A stretch of 64,000 bases of DNA from NCBI GenBank assembly GCA_965229685.1, contig OZ245920.1, positions 1,922,001-1,986,000 on the forward strand. The letters run 5' to 3'. The DNA comes from Pacificispira sp033344895 (GTDB lineage Bacteria; Pseudomonadota; Alphaproteobacteria; UBA8366; Aestuariispiraceae). Position numbers and translations under genes: made by a program. Positions 62,630-64,000 of the stretch are shown here, one piece after another. The number at the start of each line of letters is the position of its first letter. Position 1 is the stretch's first letter. The notes under the pieces were generated by a model, which was given only the letters and a program-made list of their open reading frames with translations, made no database searches and was not told the origin of the DNA.

Positions 62630-63811
62630 ATGAAGAGAACGTTCATGGTGGGGCTGGCCGCTTCGATAAGCGCCATGCTGGCGACGACGGCACTCGCCGA
62701 AATCCGAATTGCGCATGTCTATGGCAAGACCGGGGCCCTGGAGGCCTATGCCGCACAGTCACACCAGGGTTTGATGCTTGGGCTTGAATACGCAACGGGC
62801 GGCACGATGGAAATCAACGGCGAGCCGATCGTCGTCATCGAAAAGGACACCCAGGTGAAACCGGACCTCGGCAAGGCAATGCTGGCGGAGGCATTCGGTG
62901 ACGATGACGCTCATATAGCCGTCGGGCCTGTGTCCTCCGGCGTCGCACTGGCGATGCTGCCGGTCGCTGAAGAATACGAGCGCATCCTGATCGTGGAACC
63001 GGCCGTGGCCGACTCGATCACCGGCGAAAACTGGAACCGTTTCATCTTCCGGACCGGGCGCAACTCGTCACAGGATGCCATCGCGAATGCCGTGGCACTG
63101 GGCGGCGAAGGGGTGACCGTTGCCACACTGGCGCAGGATTACGCGTTCGGCCGGGACGGTGTCGCCGCCTTCAAGGAAGCCCTCGAAGCAACGGGGGCGA
63201 CCCTGGCGCATGAAGAATATGTACCGACAGACACGACTGATTTCACCGCCGCGGCCGAACGCATCTTTCAGGCCATGGCCGACATCGAGGGGGAAAAGAA
63301 GCTCTTCATCATCTGGGCCGGTGGCGGCAATCCGATGGGCAAGCTCAACGCCATGGATCCGTCCCGTTTCGGCATCGAAATCGCGTCCGGCGGCAACATT
63401 CTGGCGGCCCTGACGGCCTACAAGGAACTGCCCGGCATGGAAGGCGCCACCTACTACTATTACGAAATCCCCAAGAACCCGGTGAATGACTGGCTTGTGG
63501 AGCAGCATCTCGATCGGTTCGGCACGCCCCCGGACTTCTTCACCGCGGGCGGAATGGCGGCTGGAATTGCCGTCGTGGAAGCGATCCGCAAGGCAGGTGG
63601 CGCAGAAGATACCGAAGCGCTGATTGCGGCCATGGAAGGCATGGAATGGGATACCCCGAAGGGCACCATGCGGTTCCGTAAGGAAGATCACCAGGCCATG
63701 CAGACCATGTACCACTTCCGGACCGAAATTCAGGACGGAAAGGACTATGGTGTTCCGGTTCTGGTGCGTGAAATCGGTATGGACGAAATGGACATTCCGA
63801 TCCGCAACTGA
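62630..63811 (+). CDS. Branched-chain amino-acid-type ABC transporter substrate-binding protein
   Basis: 393 residues with a 23-residue signal peptide (cleavage after ALA). The Leu/Ile/Val-binding fold (receptor-ligand family) is visible: IRIAHVYGKTGALEAYAAQSHQGLMLGLEYA (key part AHVYGKTGAL), AVGPVSSGVALAMLPVAEE, TLAQDYAFGRDG, and GTMRFRKEDHQAMQTMY near the end. The ligand may be an amino acid, amide or urea-like compound. GGGAGG lies 10 bases before the ATG. A hairpin separates it from the ATPase gene. Confidence 0.88.
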   Translation: MKRTFMVGLAASISAMLATTALAEIRIAHVYGKTGALEAYAAQSHQGLMLGLEYATGGTMEINGEPIVVIEKDTQVKPDLGKAMLAEAFGDDDAHIAVGPVSSGVALAMLPVAEEYERILIVEPAVADSITGENWNRFIFRTGRNSSQDAIANAVALGGEGVTVATLAQDYAFGRDGVAAFKEALEATGATLAHEEYVPTDTTDFTAAAERIFQAMADIEGEKKLFIIWAGGGNPMGKLNAMDPSRFGIEIASGGNILAALTAYKELPGMEGATYYYYEIPKNPVNDWLVEQHLDRFGTPPDFFTAGGMAAGIAVVEAIRKAGGAEDTEALIAAMEGMEWDTPKGTMRFRKEDHQAMQTMYHFRTEIQDGKDYGVPVLVREIGMDEMDIPIRN

Positions 63812-63818
63812 TCTGCAC

Positions 63819-63845
63819 GGGCGGGCACCGTATCGGCGCCTGCCC
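63819..63845 (+). terminator. Attenuating hairpin after the binding-protein gene
   Basis: GGGCGGGC pairs with GCCTGCCC (one G-U) and an inner CCG/CGG pair surrounds a TAT loop. No T-run follows, as in partial terminators that raise binding-protein over transporter levels. Confidence 0.5.
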
Positions 63846-63896
63846 CTGCTCCGCCCTTGCCGCTGTCACAGCCCTTCCCGTCGAAAGTGTGACTTC

Positions 63897-64000
63897 ATGA
63901 CCCGGACACTCCTGGAAACCGACGGCCTGACCGTGCGCTTTGGTGGTCACGTCGCTGTCGATGCGGTGACCTGTTCCTTTCACGCCGGCGAACTGACCGC
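63897..64000 (+). CDS. Branched-chain amino-acid-type ABC transporter ATP-binding protein, N-terminal part
   Basis: The frame MTRTLLETDGLTVRFGGHVA runs to the window end with the start of a LivG-type nucleotide-binding domain (GLTVRFGG-x-VAVDAV). The Walker A lies beyond the window. It follows the binding-protein gene by 85 bases, the expected order of such operons. Confidence 0.8.
   Translation, partial: MTRTLLETDGLTVRFGGHVAVDAVTCSFHAGELT

Noticed and set aside
1..64000. CRISPR arrays, rRNA genes and intact insertion sequences
   Set aside because: No regularly spaced direct repeats, no rRNA-like sequence and no transposase-like protein were seen.

Overview
The window comes from a GC-rich alphaproteobacterium, probably a free-living, respiring, Rhodospirillales-like lineage. 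The pointers are a ccoNOQP cbb3 oxidase with an FNR/FixK-type box, an alphaproteobacterial NDUFS4-type complex I accessory subunit, aapQMP amino-acid permeases and a bioY-bioB pair. The taxonomic guess is inference; no rRNA gene is present.

Layout. 0-3.7 kb: end of a GNAT gene, then ccoNOQP (minus strand), with an FNR-like box that also faces a 54-residue membrane protein missed by simple ORF calling. 3.9-10.2 kb: FAD oxidoreductase, MetC-like lyase, modABC molybdate transporter and a class III nucleotide cyclase. 10.2-13.5 kb: TPR-sulfotransferase, LysR regulator, GNAT acetyltransferase.

13.5-30.0 kb is the most unusual part. A five-gene minus-strand operon encodes a giant secreted lectin-like protein (ricin-like repeats plus Vps62-like repeats), an orphan TAXI solute receptor, two tandem TPR-secretin lipoproteins and a pentapeptide-repeat protein. 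Directly upstream on the same strand is a complete NHLM-type peptide exporter (HlyD, C39 peptidase-ABC, second ABC) with a cyclic-nucleotide-binding protein, but no recognisable precursor peptide. Together they would supply inner-membrane, periplasmic and possibly outer-membrane parts of an export or surface system. An AraC regulator faces this block and is fused at its 3' end to a 5'-truncated decarboxylase pseudogene.

32.2-43.7 kb is ordinary metabolism: a PLP gamma-family lyase divergent from a MocR regulator, VOC and NIPSNAP genes, biotin synthase with BioY, an aminotransferase divergent from a LysR gene, aapQMP without aapJ, a GFA-family protein and a tautomerase.

43.7-61.2 kb looks acquired. 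The first part is lower in GC and carries a signalling set (GGDEF, response regulator, histidine kinase, metOD1 protein, chemoreceptor) with degenerate repeats. The second part is an integrative mobilizable element ending at the 3' end of tRNA-Arg(TCT). It carries an ArdC remnant, a RES-Xre toxin-antitoxin pair, a phosphoesterase, a MobV relaxase, an XRE regulator, a three-gene cassette ending in a soluble FtsH-like AAA-M41 protease, an excisionase-like gene and a tyrosine integrase with four GTTTGAAA iterons. 61.3-64 kb returns to the chromosome: NDUFS4-like subunit, response regulator, and the start of a branched-chain amino-acid-type ABC operon whose promoter contains a perfect palindrome.
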